Below, piece after piece: positions 35,120-45,961 of a stretch of 64,000 nucleotides of DNA. The notes under the pieces were generated by a model. That model was given only the letters and a program-made list of their open reading frames with translations, was not told the origin of the DNA and searched no databases. Source of the stretch: Opitutales bacterium (lineage in GTDB: Bacteria; Verrucomicrobiota; Verrucomicrobiia; Opitutales; Seribacteraceae); NCBI GenBank assembly GCA_029254745.1, contig JAQWWZ010000025.1, positions 1 to 64,000 of the forward strand. The letters are read 5' to 3'. Numbering within the stretch: position 1 is the first letter of the stretch; each line of letters begins with the position of its first letter. A program made the position numbers and the translations under genes.

Positions 35120-35872
35120 TTATGAAATTATTTTCTGCAGCAAGGTATCTTCTATGTCATAATTGCCATACACAGATTTTACATCTTCAAGTTCTTCGAG
35201 AGCATCAATTAATTTAAATATTTTACGGGCTACATCCTCGTCTGTGATTGGAACGACATTATTGGGCAGGTAAGCTAACTCAGAAGATTCTGCTGTAATT
35301 CCGGCTTTTTCAAAGGCATCGGCAAGGCTATCGTATGTGCTGGTTTCACAAATAACCTCATAGTGTTCATTTTCTGAAATTACATCTTCAGCATCATTTT
35401 CTAGCGCAAGCTCAGTAATTGTATCTTCATCAATTTTTTCTATCGAAACGAGGAATTGCCCTTTTCGCTTAAAGTTAAACGCTAGAGCTCCTGCACCAGC
35501 TAAATTACCCCCACCTTTGGAAAATGTGCTTCGAACCTCAGAAGCTGAGCGATTTTTGTTGTCGGTAGTTACCTCCACCATCAGTCCAACCCCTCCAGGA
35601 GCGTATCCTTCGTAGAGTAATTCTTCTATGATTACGCCTCCGAGCTCACCGGTCCCTTTTTTAATCGCTCGATCAATATTATCGGCGGGCATATTTGCTT
35701 GCTTCGCCTTAGTGATCAGAGTTCTGAGACGAGGGTTAAATTCAGCATCCTTACCGCTATCTCTCGCGGCCAAAGTTATTTCTTTGCTAATTACACTAAA
35801 GATTTTACCGCGTTTGGCATCGACTGCTGCTTTGTGCCTTTTAGTTGTAGCCCATTTACTGTGTCCTGACAT
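35120..35872 (-). CDS. YebC/PmpR (TACO1) family protein
   Basis: It has 250 residues. The family start MSGHSKWATTKRHKAAVDAKRG and the sequence ARDSGKDAEFNPRLRTLI, MPADNIDRAIKKGTGE and YEGYAPGGVGLMVE are diagnostic. Members were annotated as transcription regulators; recent work also links YebC-type proteins to translation of difficult peptide stretches. The protein is cytoplasmic. It lies between yidC and metX-metW on the same strand. Confidence 0.95.
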   Translation of the reverse strand: MSGHSKWATTKRHKAAVDAKRGKIFSVISKEITLAARDSGKDAEFNPRLRTLITKAKQANMPADNIDRAIKKGTGELGGVIIEELLYEGYAPGGVGLMVEVTTDNKNRSASEVRSTFSKGGGNLAGAGALAFNFKRKGQFLVSIEKIDEDTITELALENDAEDVISENEHYEVICETSTYDSLADAFEKAGITAESSELAYLPNNVVPITDEDVARKIFKLIDALEELEDVKSVYGNYDIEDTLLQKIIS

Positions 35873-35904
35873 GGAAAAAGTTTGAAGGTTTTAAATGGTG
35901 TATG

Positions 35905-37962
35905 TCAAGATTGCTTGTCAGACAAATCTTTCAAGTAAGCAAAGGCTTCTTGTAGTCGATCTTTTTTTTCCATCGATCCTCGTCGCTTACTCGCACTCAT
36001 TTGGGCAAGCTTAGTTTCTTCGTAGTTAAGCATCCGAATTTTATAATTTTCTTCGAGTTTTTTACGGTTAATGGTACCTTTAATTTTTAAGCCAAGCAAA
36101 TTTCTATATCTTCTTTCATCATCAGAGATATCAATAGGAGCTGTAGGTGCACGACCTTCAAGGGCTTTTCTGCTATTAGAACCCACTTCTAAAGCTTGTT
36201 CGGGAATTATATGATTCGTCTTGGTAACCAAGGTTTGCAAAATTGTCATTAGGTTTTGAATCGTCCAATAGAGTACCAATGCAGAAGAAAAGAAATAAAG
36301 AAAAACTAGAAACATGAAAGGCATGAATCTCATCATTTTAGCATTAATTTGTTGGGCTTCGCTCATTTGAGGCCCCATTTGCATTGGATTCAACCTCATC
36401 TGGAACCATTGCGTCGCAACCATAAAAATTGGGAGGACATTAAGGGAAAAGCCCTGAATGGTAGAAACATTATCTTGCTCTGAAAGATCATTGGCCCAAA
36501 GAAAGTTTTGCCCATATAGCTCAGAAGCTGATCGAAGCATCCAAAACATGCCCAAAAAGATTGGTATTTGAATAAGAATTGGCCAGCATCCAGCAAAGGG
36601 ATTAACTTTATGTTCCTTATAGAACTTCATCATCTCTTGATTAAGCTTCTGTGAGTTGCCTTTGTGCTTCTCGCGTAATTTTGCCATGGGTCCTTGCAGA
36701 GCCTGCATTTTTTTCTGCGAACGGGTTGCCTGTGCTGTTAAAGGCCAAAGAAGAAGCTTTACGATAATTGTAAGAGCAATGATACCAAACCCATAGCTTC
36801 CAAATAATTTGCTCAGGTAATTCAATGCCCAACTCAATGGTTCGGAAATCCACCAAAACACTCCAAATTGCATAACTTTTTTTTGTTCTCCACCAAGACT
36901 CTTCAAACCCATGTAATCCTTGGGGCCAGAATAAATATCGAAGTTGTAAGACTTTGCCCCCCCAGCCTCTAATAAGCCTACAGGGAATGACATTGCACCT
37001 TCAACCCCCATGATTTCCGTGCCATTTTGATCTACACTTCTCTGCAAAGAATTTCCGTATATTCGAACGTCTGCCATATCTCCTACCGGACGAATAAGAT
37101 TAACAAAAAATTGATTATTTACGCATGCCCAGCGTGCCTGAGAAAGGTAGCGGACATCCATTTTCCCACTCGGGCCCATCTCATTGAGTTGTACAAATTC
37201 ATCTGCTTCACCATCGATTCGACCACTACAAGTTGCACATGAACAACCTTCAGGGATGGAGGGTCCTGCATTGTAATAACCAACATTCAGGTACGTTGAA
37301 GCGTTATCAAATGGATTATACATCCTTGGGATCTGAAATGCAGACCCTAGGTGCAATCTTACTCGTTCAAGATTTACAGGCTGCTCACCAAGGTTAGAAA
37401 ATTTAGTCTGGTGATGAAAGACATACGAATCATTTGAATCCCTCCAGTATGACCTCTCAATAAGTAAATTTTGTTTTGATTTCCACTGATAAACAATTCT
37501 TTGCGAATCTGATACAATCATATTTTTAAACGCACGCGGATCAGGGATTTTCGATGCTAATGGGTTTCCATTGGTATCCTCAAAAGAAAGACCCAAAAAT
37601 GCTTTACCCTCTTGTTCTAAAGAAAATTCCTTATTCAAGCGATCATGTTGATGAAGTGTAATGTTTCGAACTCCACCCGTTTCGTTTGAAAATTGAAGAC
37701 TCGAAAACTGATTGCTTAAACCGTCGAGTGTGACTTCCTTACTACTCGCAGTTGGCTCATTAAAAATCTCCACTGATTGCGGTAAAGATTCTCTGCTTTT
37801 AACAGTCTGATTCATTGCTTCGGGGGAGCTTTCCCAGGATTCACGAGTTTGGTTAGCATCGAATCCCTGCATGTCTTTGGAAACTTCTTGATACGGTTCC
37901 TGTTGAACCATCATATAAAAGGCGAGCAGTAAAAGTGCGAATCCAATGATGTAATTTCTCAT
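35905..37962 (-). CDS. yidC: Membrane protein insertase YidC with unusual C-terminal extension
   Basis: It has 685 residues. It inserts inner-membrane proteins, alone or with SecYEG. The first TM is at residues 4-20, then a large periplasmic domain of Gram-negative type (about 21-375). The conserved insertase core follows with GIIALTIIVKLLLWPLTAQA, FYKEHKVNPFAGC, PILIQIPIFLGMFWMLR and a final TM, ALVLYWTIQNL. Two oddities: the periplasmic domain carries a cysteine cluster, C240-x-C242-xx-C245, and the cytoplasmic tail after the last TM is about 110 residues long. That tail ends in a J-domain-like stretch (about 618-680) that lacks the HPD motif. The start overlaps the rnpA stop (ATGA). Confidence 0.95.
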   Translation of the reverse strand: MRNYIIGFALLLLAFYMMVQQEPYQEVSKDMQGFDANQTRESWESSPEAMNQTVKSRESLPQSVEIFNEPTASSKEVTLDGLSNQFSSLQFSNETGGVRNITLHQHDRLNKEFSLEQEGKAFLGLSFEDTNGNPLASKIPDPRAFKNMIVSDSQRIVYQWKSKQNLLIERSYWRDSNDSYVFHHQTKFSNLGEQPVNLERVRLHLGSAFQIPRMYNPFDNASTYLNVGYYNAGPSIPEGCSCATCSGRIDGEADEFVQLNEMGPSGKMDVRYLSQARWACVNNQFFVNLIRPVGDMADVRIYGNSLQRSVDQNGTEIMGVEGAMSFPVGLLEAGGAKSYNFDIYSGPKDYMGLKSLGGEQKKVMQFGVFWWISEPLSWALNYLSKLFGSYGFGIIALTIIVKLLLWPLTAQATRSQKKMQALQGPMAKLREKHKGNSQKLNQEMMKFYKEHKVNPFAGCWPILIQIPIFLGMFWMLRSASELYGQNFLWANDLSEQDNVSTIQGFSLNVLPIFMVATQWFQMRLNPMQMGPQMSEAQQINAKMMRFMPFMFLVFLYFFSSALVLYWTIQNLMTILQTLVTKTNHIIPEQALEVGSNSRKALEGRAPTAPIDISDDERRYRNLLGLKIKGTINRKKLEENYKIRMLNYEETKLAQMSASKRRGSMEKKDRLQEAFAYLKDLSDKQS

Positions 37963-38318
37963 ATTTTTTTGGACAGTTTGTTGAGTGCGAGCATAAAACT
38001 ACTCTCTAGTGTTTTGAAAGGTATGGTATGCATCGTCTTTCGGGGCAGGACAATGATTTGATAATTAGTCGGAATGATATGTAAGTTTTTACGGAAAATT
38101 TCCCGGAAAATTCTCTTCGCACGATTACGAAAAACAGCATTGCCAAATTTCCGCGTAACAATGATTCCCAGTTTTGACATAGGGTAATCAACATCACATA
38201 GAACCTGCATCCAAAATGCATGGGTTCTGTGCTTTACTCCATGACGCTTGATTCTTTCAAACTCAAAACTCTTTCGCAATCGGTTACCCTGCGAAAAGCA
38301 TTGACGAGAAATCTTCAA
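37959..38318 (-). CDS. rnpA: Ribonuclease P protein component
   Basis: It is the basic protein subunit of RNase P, 119 residues. The family motif NAVFRNRAKRIFREIFRKN (the RNR region) and the early FERIKRHG are seen. It sits in the standard rpmH-rnpA-yidC order: 16 bp after rpmH and with a 4-bp ATGA overlap into yidC. The membrane-targeted YidD gene often found between rnpA and yidC is absent. Confidence 0.93.
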   Translation of the reverse strand: MKISRQCFSQGNRLRKSFEFERIKRHGVKHRTHAFWMQVLCDVDYPMSKLGIIVTRKFGNAVFRNRAKRIFREIFRKNLHIIPTNYQIIVLPRKTMHTIPFKTLESSFMLALNKLSKKI

Positions 38319-38334
38319 GCTAACATCGAGTGAT

Positions 38335-38490
38335 CTAACGAAAACGTCTTGGGACAGATGCGGTGAGTTTAGCGCGCCCTTTACGGCGACGGTTTCTCAA
38401 AACTTTTCGGCCTGCACTGGTTGAATTACGACTGCGAAAGCCAAATTTGCGTGCTCGCCTGATCTTGGATGGGTTGTAGGTAGGTTTCAT
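38335..38490 (-). CDS. rpmH: 50S ribosomal protein L34
   Basis: It has 51 residues from ATG 38490. The signature [20 protein letters not shown], then [16 protein letters not shown], identifies L34. Upstream in-frame start codons would add residues unlike L34 and are rejected. It is the first gene of rpmH-rnpA-yidC. In many bacteria this cluster adjoins dnaA and oriC, but neither is present here. Confidence 0.96.
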   Translation of the reverse strand: MKPTYNPSKIRRARKFGFRSRNSTSAGRKVLRNRRRKGRAKLTASVPRRFR

Positions 38491-38504
38491 TTGAAAAGCG
38501 TTTG

Positions 38505-38532
38505 ATGATAAACAAGGGTTTGATAAAGTCAA
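38505..38532 (-). promoter_or_regulatory. Possible sigma-70-type promoter for rpmH-rnpA-yidC
   Basis: On the minus strand TTGACT (38532-38527) and TATCAT (38510-38505) are separated by 16 bp, close to a -35/-10 pair. The predicted start of transcription would lie only about 8 bp before the rpmH ATG, giving an almost leaderless message. That makes this assignment tentative. Confidence 0.3.
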
Positions 38533-38610
38533 ACATTGACGAAATGAAATTCATTGAGCCTTTGCACTTGCGGAAAATGTTTTTTTTGTCAGTATGGGCA
38601 ATTCTTAGTT

Positions 38611-38687
<77 letters not shown>

Positions 38688-38724
38688 TTTGCTTTCTTTC
38701 CAATGCGACCTACAACGCATTATC

Positions 38725-41700
38725 ATGTCACAAAAATCACCGGACATTATCGTACAAGGAGCAACGCACAACAACTTAAAGAATGTTAGTTTAAGTGTTA
38801 CACCTGGTGAGCTAACTGTAATCACAGGCCTAAGCGGTACCGGTAAATCGACTCTACTCTTTGATGTACTACATGCGGAAGGGCAGAGAAGATACGTTGA
38901 AACATTTAGTCCCTATGTGCGACAGTTTCTGGACACGCTTCCACGCCCAGAGGTCGAAGCTATCCATAACGCAAGGCCCTCCATTGCTGTTGAGCAAAAA
39001 AATTCGATTCGGAATTCTCGCTCAACAGTTGGAACGATGACTGAGCTTTGTGACTATTTTAAAGTCTGGTTTTCTGAATCTTCATGTTTATTTGACCCGA
39101 TTAATGGTGAACGGATTGTTGCCCAGTCCCCAAGAAGCTTTACGAATAGCGTGCTTTCGATACATCAAGATTCTTCGCTTTACATAGGCTTTACCTGCAC
39201 AAAACCTACGAACTTAGAGGTTAAAGACTTTTTCATTTTTTTACAGAAGGCTGGGCATAATCGAATCTTCCGGGATGGTTCTTATGTAAGGTTGGATTCC
39301 ATTAAAAATCATCAGGGTTCCTGTGAAAATATTTTTGTAGTTGTTGATAGGATTCAAGCGAAAGATATTCACCAAAAAAGAATTCAAGAGTCTATCCAGA
39401 TTTCATTGGAATTAGGAAAAGGCGTAGCAGAACTTAGAAACTCTGAAGGGGGGAAGCTCGAAACCATCGTCCATGGATTAAGATCAAAACAAAATCTAAG
39501 AATTTTTAAGGAAGCACAACCGAACCTTTTTTCTTTCAACACGCCTCAAGGTGCATGCCCAAACTGCAAAGGCTTTGGCAAAACTATCTCAATCGATCCT
39601 GGAAAAGTTGTACCTGATAAGTCATTGAGTATTCAAGATGGGGCTATAAAAGCTTTTACAGGAAGAGTTTACAGCCACTGCAAGGAAGACCTCCTCGGTT
39701 TTTGCAAAGAGCAGGGAGTGGACCCTAGCAAACCCTTTTCAGACCTTACTGAAAAAGAGCTGCGTTTTATCTGGGATGGAGATAAAAATTATAAAAAAGA
39801 CGACCAATTATGGTATGGAATCTTTAGGTTTTTTTCTTGGCTAGAAAAAAAGACCTACAAAATGCATGTTAGGGTTTTTCTTTCAAAATACAGAGGTTAC
39901 TTTACATGCCACGAGTGCAATGGAACTCGACTAGTAGAAGAATCATCATGCTGGAAATGGAAGGGTTACATACTTCCTGAACTCTATGCAATGCCTGTCG
40001 AAAAACTCATTTCTATCATGCCCAAAAGCAAGAAGGAGGATAATTCGAAGAAAAATCTCGCTTTGGACGGGATACATACCAGATTACAATACCTTCTTGA
40101 TGTTGGGCTTGGGTACATCTCGCTGGATCGGCCGGCCAAAACATTAAGCGGCGGAGAAACTCAAAGAGTCAATTTAACAACCTGCTTAGGCTCTGCTCTA
40201 ACCGATGCACTTTTTGCCCTAGATGAGCCAACTATCGGCCTCCATGGAAAAGATATTGGCAAACTAATTGGCATTTTAAAAAAGTTAGCAGCAGCGGGGA
40301 ATTGTGTCTGCGTGGTGGAGCACGATGAACAAGTCATCCAATGTGCTGACAAAATTATTGAAATTGGGCCCAAGCCTGGTTCAGAGGGAGGACATTTAAT
40401 ATTTCACGGTCCACTGCACGGATTATTAAATTCCAAAAAATCCGCTACATCTAAATGGCTAAATCTTAGCAATAAATATCAAAATACAACTCCCAATACG
40501 CGCAAAAATAAAGCTTCTAGGGGACTATTAAGAATTAAAAAGGCTTCTCTTAACAACCTAAAGAATGTTTCCGTTAACCTTCCACTGGGTAAACTAGTCT
40601 GTGTCGCAGGAGTTTCAGGATCAGGAAAGTCTACGCTCATCAACGAAATTGTTTATCAAGAACTATCAGGACTAAATTTATCCAAATCGGTTCAATCTGA
40701 CGAAGATTTTAATGAAGTTTTACTTGTTGACCAAAATACTATCTCGAAAACACCTCGATCCAATGCTATATTGTACGCAGATGGGTGGAGTCCTATCAAA
40801 GAGGCACTTGGGAGAAGTGACGATGCAAAAAGGCTCGGCTATTTTTCCTCTGATTTTTCCTTTAATGCAGGAAATGGTCGGTGCGAAGAATGTATGGGCT
40901 TAGGTTACAATGTGGTTGAAATGCAATTTCTTTCTGATGTCCAAATTCCATGCAATTACTGTAATGGTATGAGGTTTAAAGAAGACATTCTCTCAGTTAA
41001 ATTGGGTAACCTATCAGTATTTGATATTCTAAATTTGTCTGTCAACCTAGCTATCGAAGAATTTAGTAACTTCCCGAAAACGTTTAAAAAGCTAAAATTG
41101 CTCCAAGATGTTGGTCTAGGATATTTAAAGCTTGGTCAACCGCTAAACACTTTATCTGGAGGAGAGTCACAAAGGCTAAAATTAGTCAAGTACATGGGTG
41201 GCTTAAAGAAAGCAACTAACCCTTCACTTTTACTAATTGATGAGCCAACCACTGGGCTTCACATGCAGGATGTAGGCAATTTGATCGAGGCACTACGCAC
41301 CATTGTAGATGCAGGCCATTCCCTCATTGTTATCGAGCATAACACCCAACTTTTGATGTCGTCAGATTGGATTCTTGAAATTGGTCCGGGAGCAGGCTCA
41401 AAAGGTGGTAAGATTGTCGCCGAAGGCACGCCCAGTTCGTACAAAAAGAAAAAAACAGAAACTGGTAAATTTTTATTCTCTCCGAAACAAATTTTTGATC
41501 CCATTAAATATTCCGAGTCACCGAATCTATTTAGCAGTAAGTCTAACGAAATGCTAAAGATTATCGGTGCCAATGAAAATAATCTCAAAAATGTTTCCCT
41601 TGTAATACCCCACAAGGAATTTGTAGTCATCACAGGTCCTTCGGGTTCTGGCAAATCATCCCTTGCTTTTGATGTTATTTTTGCAGAAGGACAAAGACGA

Positions 41701-44133
41701 TTTATGGAGTCCATGTCCTCCTACGCCCGACAATTTATTGAGCAAATGGGCAAACCAAATGTTGATAAGATTGAGGGTATGCCCCCAACTGTTGCACTTG
41801 AACAACGAATAACTCGTGGTTCTCGCAAATCAACGGTTGGCTCAATAACAGAAGTGACTCAATACTTGAGGCTTCTCTATGCAAGAATTGGAATACAATT
41901 AAATGAGGCTCAGCAACCCCTTGAAAAGGCAAGTCTTTCACAAATTGAAAAAAAAGTTCAGAAGCAAGTAAAAGAAAATTTTAAAAATGGGTTAACTAAG
42001 CAATTTTTACTTTCCCCCCTTATTAACGGAAGAAAAGGACATCATAAGCCCATTGTTAATTGGGCTACCAATAAGGGCTTCGAACAAGTTCGATGCGATA
42101 AAGAAATTTTCCAAACGAAAAACTTCATGGGACTTGATAGGTATAGCATCCATGATATCGAAGCAGTTGTAGCTGAATGGGACAAAATGCCATCACCCGG
42201 ACAAATTAAAAGTTTTGTACAGTATGCTCTAGAAATAGGTAAAGGTCGGTGCCTCCTCGCAGATGTAAAATCAACACGCGAAACATGGTTTTCCACTAAA
42301 AGAGTAGACCCCTTGACCGGTATTTCTTACCCAGAACTAGAACCTTCTCATTTCTCGTGGAACTCCTCCAAAGGAAGATGTGGCTATTGTAAAGGATATG
42401 GGAAAATTTATGACTGGATGAAAGATGATCTACCAGCGAGTGGAGAATGGTGGAAAATTGAAGATGGATCAAAATGCCCAAAATGCCTAGGTACCCGACT
42501 AGGGCAAATTGCTAGGAATGTTGTTTTGTTTAATTTAGCAGGAGATAAACTTTCTCTCCCTGAATTGTTGGCATTACCACCCGAACTTGTGCTACAATTT
42601 TTACAATGTTTGAAAGTAAATAAGTTTGAGCAAAAGATTGCAGATAGTACTATACCTGAAATCTCAGAACGTCTAAATTTTATGAATCAAGTCGGCCTTG
42701 ATTATTTATGTTTAAACCGAGACACCTCGTCTCTTTCTGGAGGAGAAGCACAACGCATAAGACTGGCAGGGCAACTAGGTTCAAATCTTTCGGGCATATT
42801 ATACGTTCTCGATGAACCCTCAATTGGACTGCACCCCAGAGATAACCAAAGACTACTGAACTCCCTTCGATCCCTCCAAAGTAAAGGCAATTCACTGATT
42901 GTAGTCGAGCATGACCAAGAAACAATTGAGCAAGCAGATTACATCATCGAAGTTGGTCCATTTGCAGGAAAAGAAGGAGGTAAAATAGTCAAAGCATCAA
43001 AAGTAAATAAGTCTAAAATAAATGAACAAAGAATTTCTTACAAAAAATCGTGCTTGGCGAAAAATAAATCAAAACTTCCAGCAGGTAAAAAAAATCCTAA
43101 AAGCGTACATTGGTTGAGATTAAAAAATGCTAAGTTTCGCAATATTCATGATGTTTCTGTAGATATTCCTTTGGGATATTTAACCGTTTGCTGTGGTATA
43201 TCCGGTTCTGGAAAATCAACGATTGTGCGAGGTATCATTTTTGAAAATGTCAAAAAAGCGATACTTGAAGGAAAACAAAGGCTAATTTCCCCCAAAGGTA
43301 TACTTATCCGTGGCAATAGTTTTGGGCAGGCGATTGAAGTTGACCAAAAACCTATTGGCAAGACCTCTCGCTCCACTCCAGTAACTTATTTAGGCATTTG
43401 GGACCGTATTAGAAATTTATTTGCACAACTGCCAGAATCAAAAGCACTGGGACTGGTTCCAAGTACATTTTCATTTAATGTAAAAGGCGGTCGATGTGAA
43501 ACTTGTAAGGGCAATGGAAGAATTAAATTAGAAATGAACTTTCTTCCGGATGCGTATGTCACCTGCACTAATTGCAACGGTTCAAGGTACAAAGATGAAA
43601 TACTTGATCTAAAGTGGAATAATAAAAATATTTCCCAAATTTTAGATTTGTCCATGGAAGAAGCCGTAGAATTTTTTCAGTTTGATTACTTTTTGCAGCA
43701 CACCTTTGAACTCATGACCGAAACGGGCCTTGGATATATAAAACTCGGGCAAGCGTCTCCTACCCTTTCTGGTGGTGAAGCCCAACGACTCAAGCTTGCT
43801 TCAGAATTATCCAAATCTATCGATAAATCCAAGATCTCGAAGAGACCTAAAAGTAGACCGACTCTTTTCGTTCTGGAAGAACCCACTATTGGATTACATC
43901 ACGCAGATAGAACTAAATTGTTTCACTTACTAAGACGGTTAGTTGATGAGGGGAATACTGTTATTGTTATCGAGCATGATATAGATCTTATAGCAAACGC
44001 TGACTATATTTTTGAAATGGGACCAGGGGGTGGCTTACATGGGGGCAAGCAGGTTTTTCAAGGAACTCCTTCAGAATTGGCGGATTGCAAAACAAGTCCG
44101 ACATCAAGTTTTATAAAAAAGTTTATGCGGTAA
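38725..44133 (+). CDS. uvrA: Double-length excinuclease ABC subunit A (tandem UvrA)
   Basis: It is the damage-recognition ATPase of nucleotide excision repair, here about 1802 residues instead of about 940: two complete UvrA units in one frame. Four Walker A motifs occur: GLSGTGKST (35-43), GVSGSGKST (about 629), GPSGSGKSS (about 971) and GISGSGKST (about 1491). Four signature motifs follow: LSGGETQR (about 474), LSGGESQR (about 810), LSGGEAQR (about 1337) and LSGGEAQR (about 1681). Each half has a RSTVGT UvrB-binding region and CxxC zinc modules (CPNC, CHEC, CEEC, CNYC, CGYC, CPKC, CETC, CTNC). The last Walker B reads LEEPTIGLH, not DEPT. The ATG at 38725 is chosen; an upstream TTG would run into the tRNA. 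It ends convergently, overlapping tyrS by 11 bp. Confidence 0.96.
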   Translation: MSQKSPDIIVQGATHNNLKNVSLSVTPGELTVITGLSGTGKSTLLFDVLHAEGQRRYVETFSPYVRQFLDTLPRPEVEAIHNARPSIAVEQKNSIRNSRSTVGTMTELCDYFKVWFSESSCLFDPINGERIVAQSPRSFTNSVLSIHQDSSLYIGFTCTKPTNLEVKDFFIFLQKAGHNRIFRDGSYVRLDSIKNHQGSCENIFVVVDRIQAKDIHQKRIQESIQISLELGKGVAELRNSEGGKLETIVHGLRSKQNLRIFKEAQPNLFSFNTPQGACPNCKGFGKTISIDPGKVVPDKSLSIQDGAIKAFTGRVYSHCKEDLLGFCKEQGVDPSKPFSDLTEKELRFIWDGDKNYKKDDQLWYGIFRFFSWLEKKTYKMHVRVFLSKYRGYFTCHECNGTRLVEESSCWKWKGYILPELYAMPVEKLISIMPKSKKEDNSKKNLALDGIHTRLQYLLDVGLGYISLDRPAKTLSGGETQRVNLTTCLGSALTDALFALDEPTIGLHGKDIGKLIGILKKLAAAGNCVCVVEHDEQVIQCADKIIEIGPKPGSEGGHLIFHGPLHGLLNSKKSATSKWLNLSNKYQNTTPNTRKNKASRGLLRIKKASLNNLKNVSVNLPLGKLVCVAGVSGSGKSTLINEIVYQELSGLNLSKSVQSDEDFNEVLLVDQNTISKTPRSNAILYADGWSPIKEALGRSDDAKRLGYFSSDFSFNAGNGRCEECMGLGYNVVEMQFLSDVQIPCNYCNGMRFKEDILSVKLGNLSVFDILNLSVNLAIEEFSNFPKTFKKLKLLQDVGLGYLKLGQPLNTLSGGESQRLKLVKYMGGLKKATNPSLLLIDEPTTGLHMQDVGNLIEALRTIVDAGHSLIVIEHNTQLLMSSDWILEIGPGAGSKGGKIVAEGTPSSYKKKKTETGKFLFSPKQIFDPIKYSESPNLFSSKSNEMLKIIGANENNLKNVSLVIPHKEFVVITGPSGSGKSSLAFDVIFAEGQRRFMESMSSYARQFIEQMGKPNVDKIEGMPPTVALEQRITRGSRKSTVGSITEVTQYLRLLYARIGIQLNEAQQPLEKASLSQIEKKVQKQVKENFKNGLTKQFLLSPLINGRKGHHKPIVNWATNKGFEQVRCDKEIFQTKNFMGLDRYSIHDIEAVVAEWDKMPSPGQIKSFVQYALEIGKGRCLLADVKSTRETWFSTKRVDPLTGISYPELEPSHFSWNSSKGRCGYCKGYGKIYDWMKDDLPASGEWWKIEDGSKCPKCLGTRLGQIARNVVLFNLAGDKLSLPELLALPPELVLQFLQCLKVNKFEQKIADSTIPEISERLNFMNQVGLDYLCLNRDTSSLSGGEAQRIRLAGQLGSNLSGILYVLDEPSIGLHPRDNQRLLNSLRSLQSKGNSLIVVEHDQETIEQADYIIEVGPFAGKEGGKIVKASKVNKSKINEQRISYKKSCLAKNKSKLPAGKKNPKSVHWLRLKNAKFRNIHDVSVDIPLGYLTVCCGISGSGKSTIVRGIIFENVKKAILEGKQRLISPKGILIRGNSFGQAIEVDQKPIGKTSRSTPVTYLGIWDRIRNLFAQLPESKALGLVPSTFSFNVKGGRCETCKGNGRIKLEMNFLPDAYVTCTNCNGSRYKDEILDLKWNNKNISQILDLSMEEAVEFFQFDYFLQHTFELMTETGLGYIKLGQASPTLSGGEAQRLKLASELSKSIDKSKISKRPKSRPTLFVLEEPTIGLHHADRTKLFHLLRRLVDEGNTVIVIEHDIDLIANADYIFEMGPGGGLHGGKQVFQGTPSELADCKTSPTSSFIKKFMR

Positions 44134-45292
44134 TTCTGATAAAGATTTTTTTTCCAGCTTTTATGATTTGATCATTCAGAGCATCATCCGGCACCATAAT
44201 ATGTTCTGGGTCTTCTACTCGAGTACCGTTTAGTTTCACTGCCCCCTGTAAAATAAGACGGCGAATTTCCCCTTTTGACTGAAAAAGATCAGTTGCTGCC
44301 AAAATATTTAGTATGGAAGATTTATCTAAGTTTAGCTTTGCAACAGAAAAATTGGGCATGTCTTCCGGTAGCTTTCTTTTAGAAAATACACTTGAGAATT
44401 CATCTAGCTCTTTTTGGGCTGTAATCTCATCAAAAAACTTTGCTGTTAATTCAAACGCTAACTTTTTCTTTACATCCATTGGATGTTGTTTTTTCAAATC
44501 AACAAGTTCCAAGTCACTAATGTTTAAAAGAAGCCGATAAAACTCAAACATTGCCTCATCGGATACTGACATTGTTTTTCCGAAGATATTTTTAGATGAA
44601 TCGTTAAAAGCAATATAATTATCATAACTTTTGGACATTTTCCGGGTGCCATCTAACCCCACAAGTAAAGGCATGGTAAGAACCGATTGAGGGTCCATCC
44701 CCATATCCTTTTGTAATGTTCTCCCAACAAGCATATTGAAGAGCTGATCACTTCCACCTATTTCTACATCTGACTTTAAAATTACAGAATCATAACCCTG
44801 AATTAGAGGATACATAAATTCCACCATTGAAATCGGTTGATTTGAATCAAAACGATTTTTGAAATCGTCGCGCTCAAGCATACGGGCAACCGTCATTTTC
44901 CTAGTTAAGTTTAAGGAATCAGCAAAAGACATCTTGGAAAACCATTCACTATTACGACGAACAGTTGTTTTAGATTTATCTAATATTCTAAAAGCTTGCT
45001 CTAAGTATGTACTGGCATTCTGATTCACCTCGTTTTCTGTCAGCTCTGGTCTTAACTCTGACCGCCCACTAGGGTCACCTATTCTCGCGGTGTAATCCCC
45101 AATCAGTAATATTGCCTCATGACCAGCATCCTGAAATTGTTTTAATTTATTAAAAACAACCATATGGCCAAAGGTTAGGTCGGGACGGGTTGGATCAACC
45201 CCAAATTTTACTCTTAACTTTTCACCCTTGGTTACTTTCTCAACTAATTCATCTTGCCCAATAACAATCTCGGTGTTTGCAAATAATTCCAT
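44123..45292 (-). CDS. tyrS: Tyrosyl-tRNA synthetase
   Basis: It charges tRNA-Tyr; a class I synthetase of 389 residues. The HIGH-equivalent motif is FGHM (41-44) in the context PTRPDLTFGHMVVFNKL. KMSKS is present near residue 218, and GGSDQLFNMLVGR lies between. The C-terminal S4-like RNA-binding domain is about 325-389 (IRRLILQGAVKLNGTRV). The motif variation HIGH to FGHM groups it with the TyrZ-like/longer TyrRS branch. It is convergent with uvrA and divergent from the peroxiredoxin gene. Confidence 0.95.
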   Translation of the reverse strand: MELFANTEIVIGQDELVEKVTKGEKLRVKFGVDPTRPDLTFGHMVVFNKLKQFQDAGHEAILLIGDYTARIGDPSGRSELRPELTENEVNQNASTYLEQAFRILDKSKTTVRRNSEWFSKMSFADSLNLTRKMTVARMLERDDFKNRFDSNQPISMVEFMYPLIQGYDSVILKSDVEIGGSDQLFNMLVGRTLQKDMGMDPQSVLTMPLLVGLDGTRKMSKSYDNYIAFNDSSKNIFGKTMSVSDEAMFEFYRLLLNISDLELVDLKKQHPMDVKKKLAFELTAKFFDEITAQKELDEFSSVFSKRKLPEDMPNFSVAKLNLDKSSILNILAATDLFQSKGEIRRLILQGAVKLNGTRVEDPEHIMVPDDALNDQIIKAGKKIFIRITA

Positions 45293-45449
45293 AGATTTTT
45301 TGATATATTAAACACACCTATTATAAGGATATTAGAGGTACTACGAGCGAAGAATTTACTTTCTTTGTTTCTACGTTATGATTGGTCTTGCTTTAAAACC
45401 ACATCATAGTACCAAATGATTAACAACAACCTCATAATTATTACTCTTC

Positions 45450-45917
45450 ATGACATTAGAAATTGGCACACAAGCTCCTGACTTCTCCTTAAAGACAAAA
45501 ACGCCTGACGGACTCATCGATGTTAAGCTTAGCGAAAACATTGGCCAAAATTCCGTCGTCCTGCTGTTCTTTCCTTTTGCCTTCACTGGTGTATGCACAG
45601 CCGAAGCTTGCTCAGTACGAGATGACCTTACTTCCTACGAAAACCTTAATGCAAAAGTTTTTGGAATAAGTGTGGATAGCCCTTTCGCACAAGAAGTTAT
45701 GTCAAATAATGAAAACTTAAACTTTCCTCTTCTTAGCGACTTCAACAAATCAACCTCCTCGGATTATGGTGTTTTGTATGATGAATTTATAGGTTTTTCC
45801 GGAGTTTCAAAGCGTGCAGCTTTCGTTATTTCGAAAGAGGGCAATGTTGTTTTTGCTTGGTCTTCAGATGACCCTAAGCAATTGCCCGACTTTAATTCTC
45901 TAAAGGCAGCAATTTAG
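45450..45917 (+). CDS. Thioredoxin-fold peroxiredoxin (AhpE/BCP-like)
   Basis: It has 155 residues and reduces peroxides in the cytosol. The peroxidatic cysteine C49 lies in FFPFAFTGVCTAEAC; C54, five residues later, could be a resolving cysteine in the manner of atypical 2-Cys enzymes. VFGISVDSPFAQE and FPLLSDFNKSTSSDYGV are also typical. It stands alone, divergent from tyrS, about 44 bp before the STAS gene. Subfamily (AhpE or BCP/PrxQ) is uncertain. Confidence 0.9.
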   Translation: MTLEIGTQAPDFSLKTKTPDGLIDVKLSENIGQNSVVLLFFPFAFTGVCTAEACSVRDDLTSYENLNAKVFGISVDSPFAQEVMSNNENLNFPLLSDFNKSTSSDYGVLYDEFIGFSGVSKRAAFVISKEGNVVFAWSSDDPKQLPDFNSLKAAI

Positions 45918-45961
45918 ATAAAATGTTTTCTTATTGTCGCGACAAGAATGTATGATCATTC

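Noticed and set aside
38335-38610. Replication origin near rpmH-rnpA-yidC
   Set aside because: This cluster often adjoins dnaA and oriC, but no dnaA gene or TTATCCACA-type boxes were seen here; the neighbours are tRNA-Glu and uvrA.
41259-41714. 151-codon minus-strand frame inside uvrA
   Set aside because: Antisense to conserved UvrA ATPase motifs; no domain recognised.
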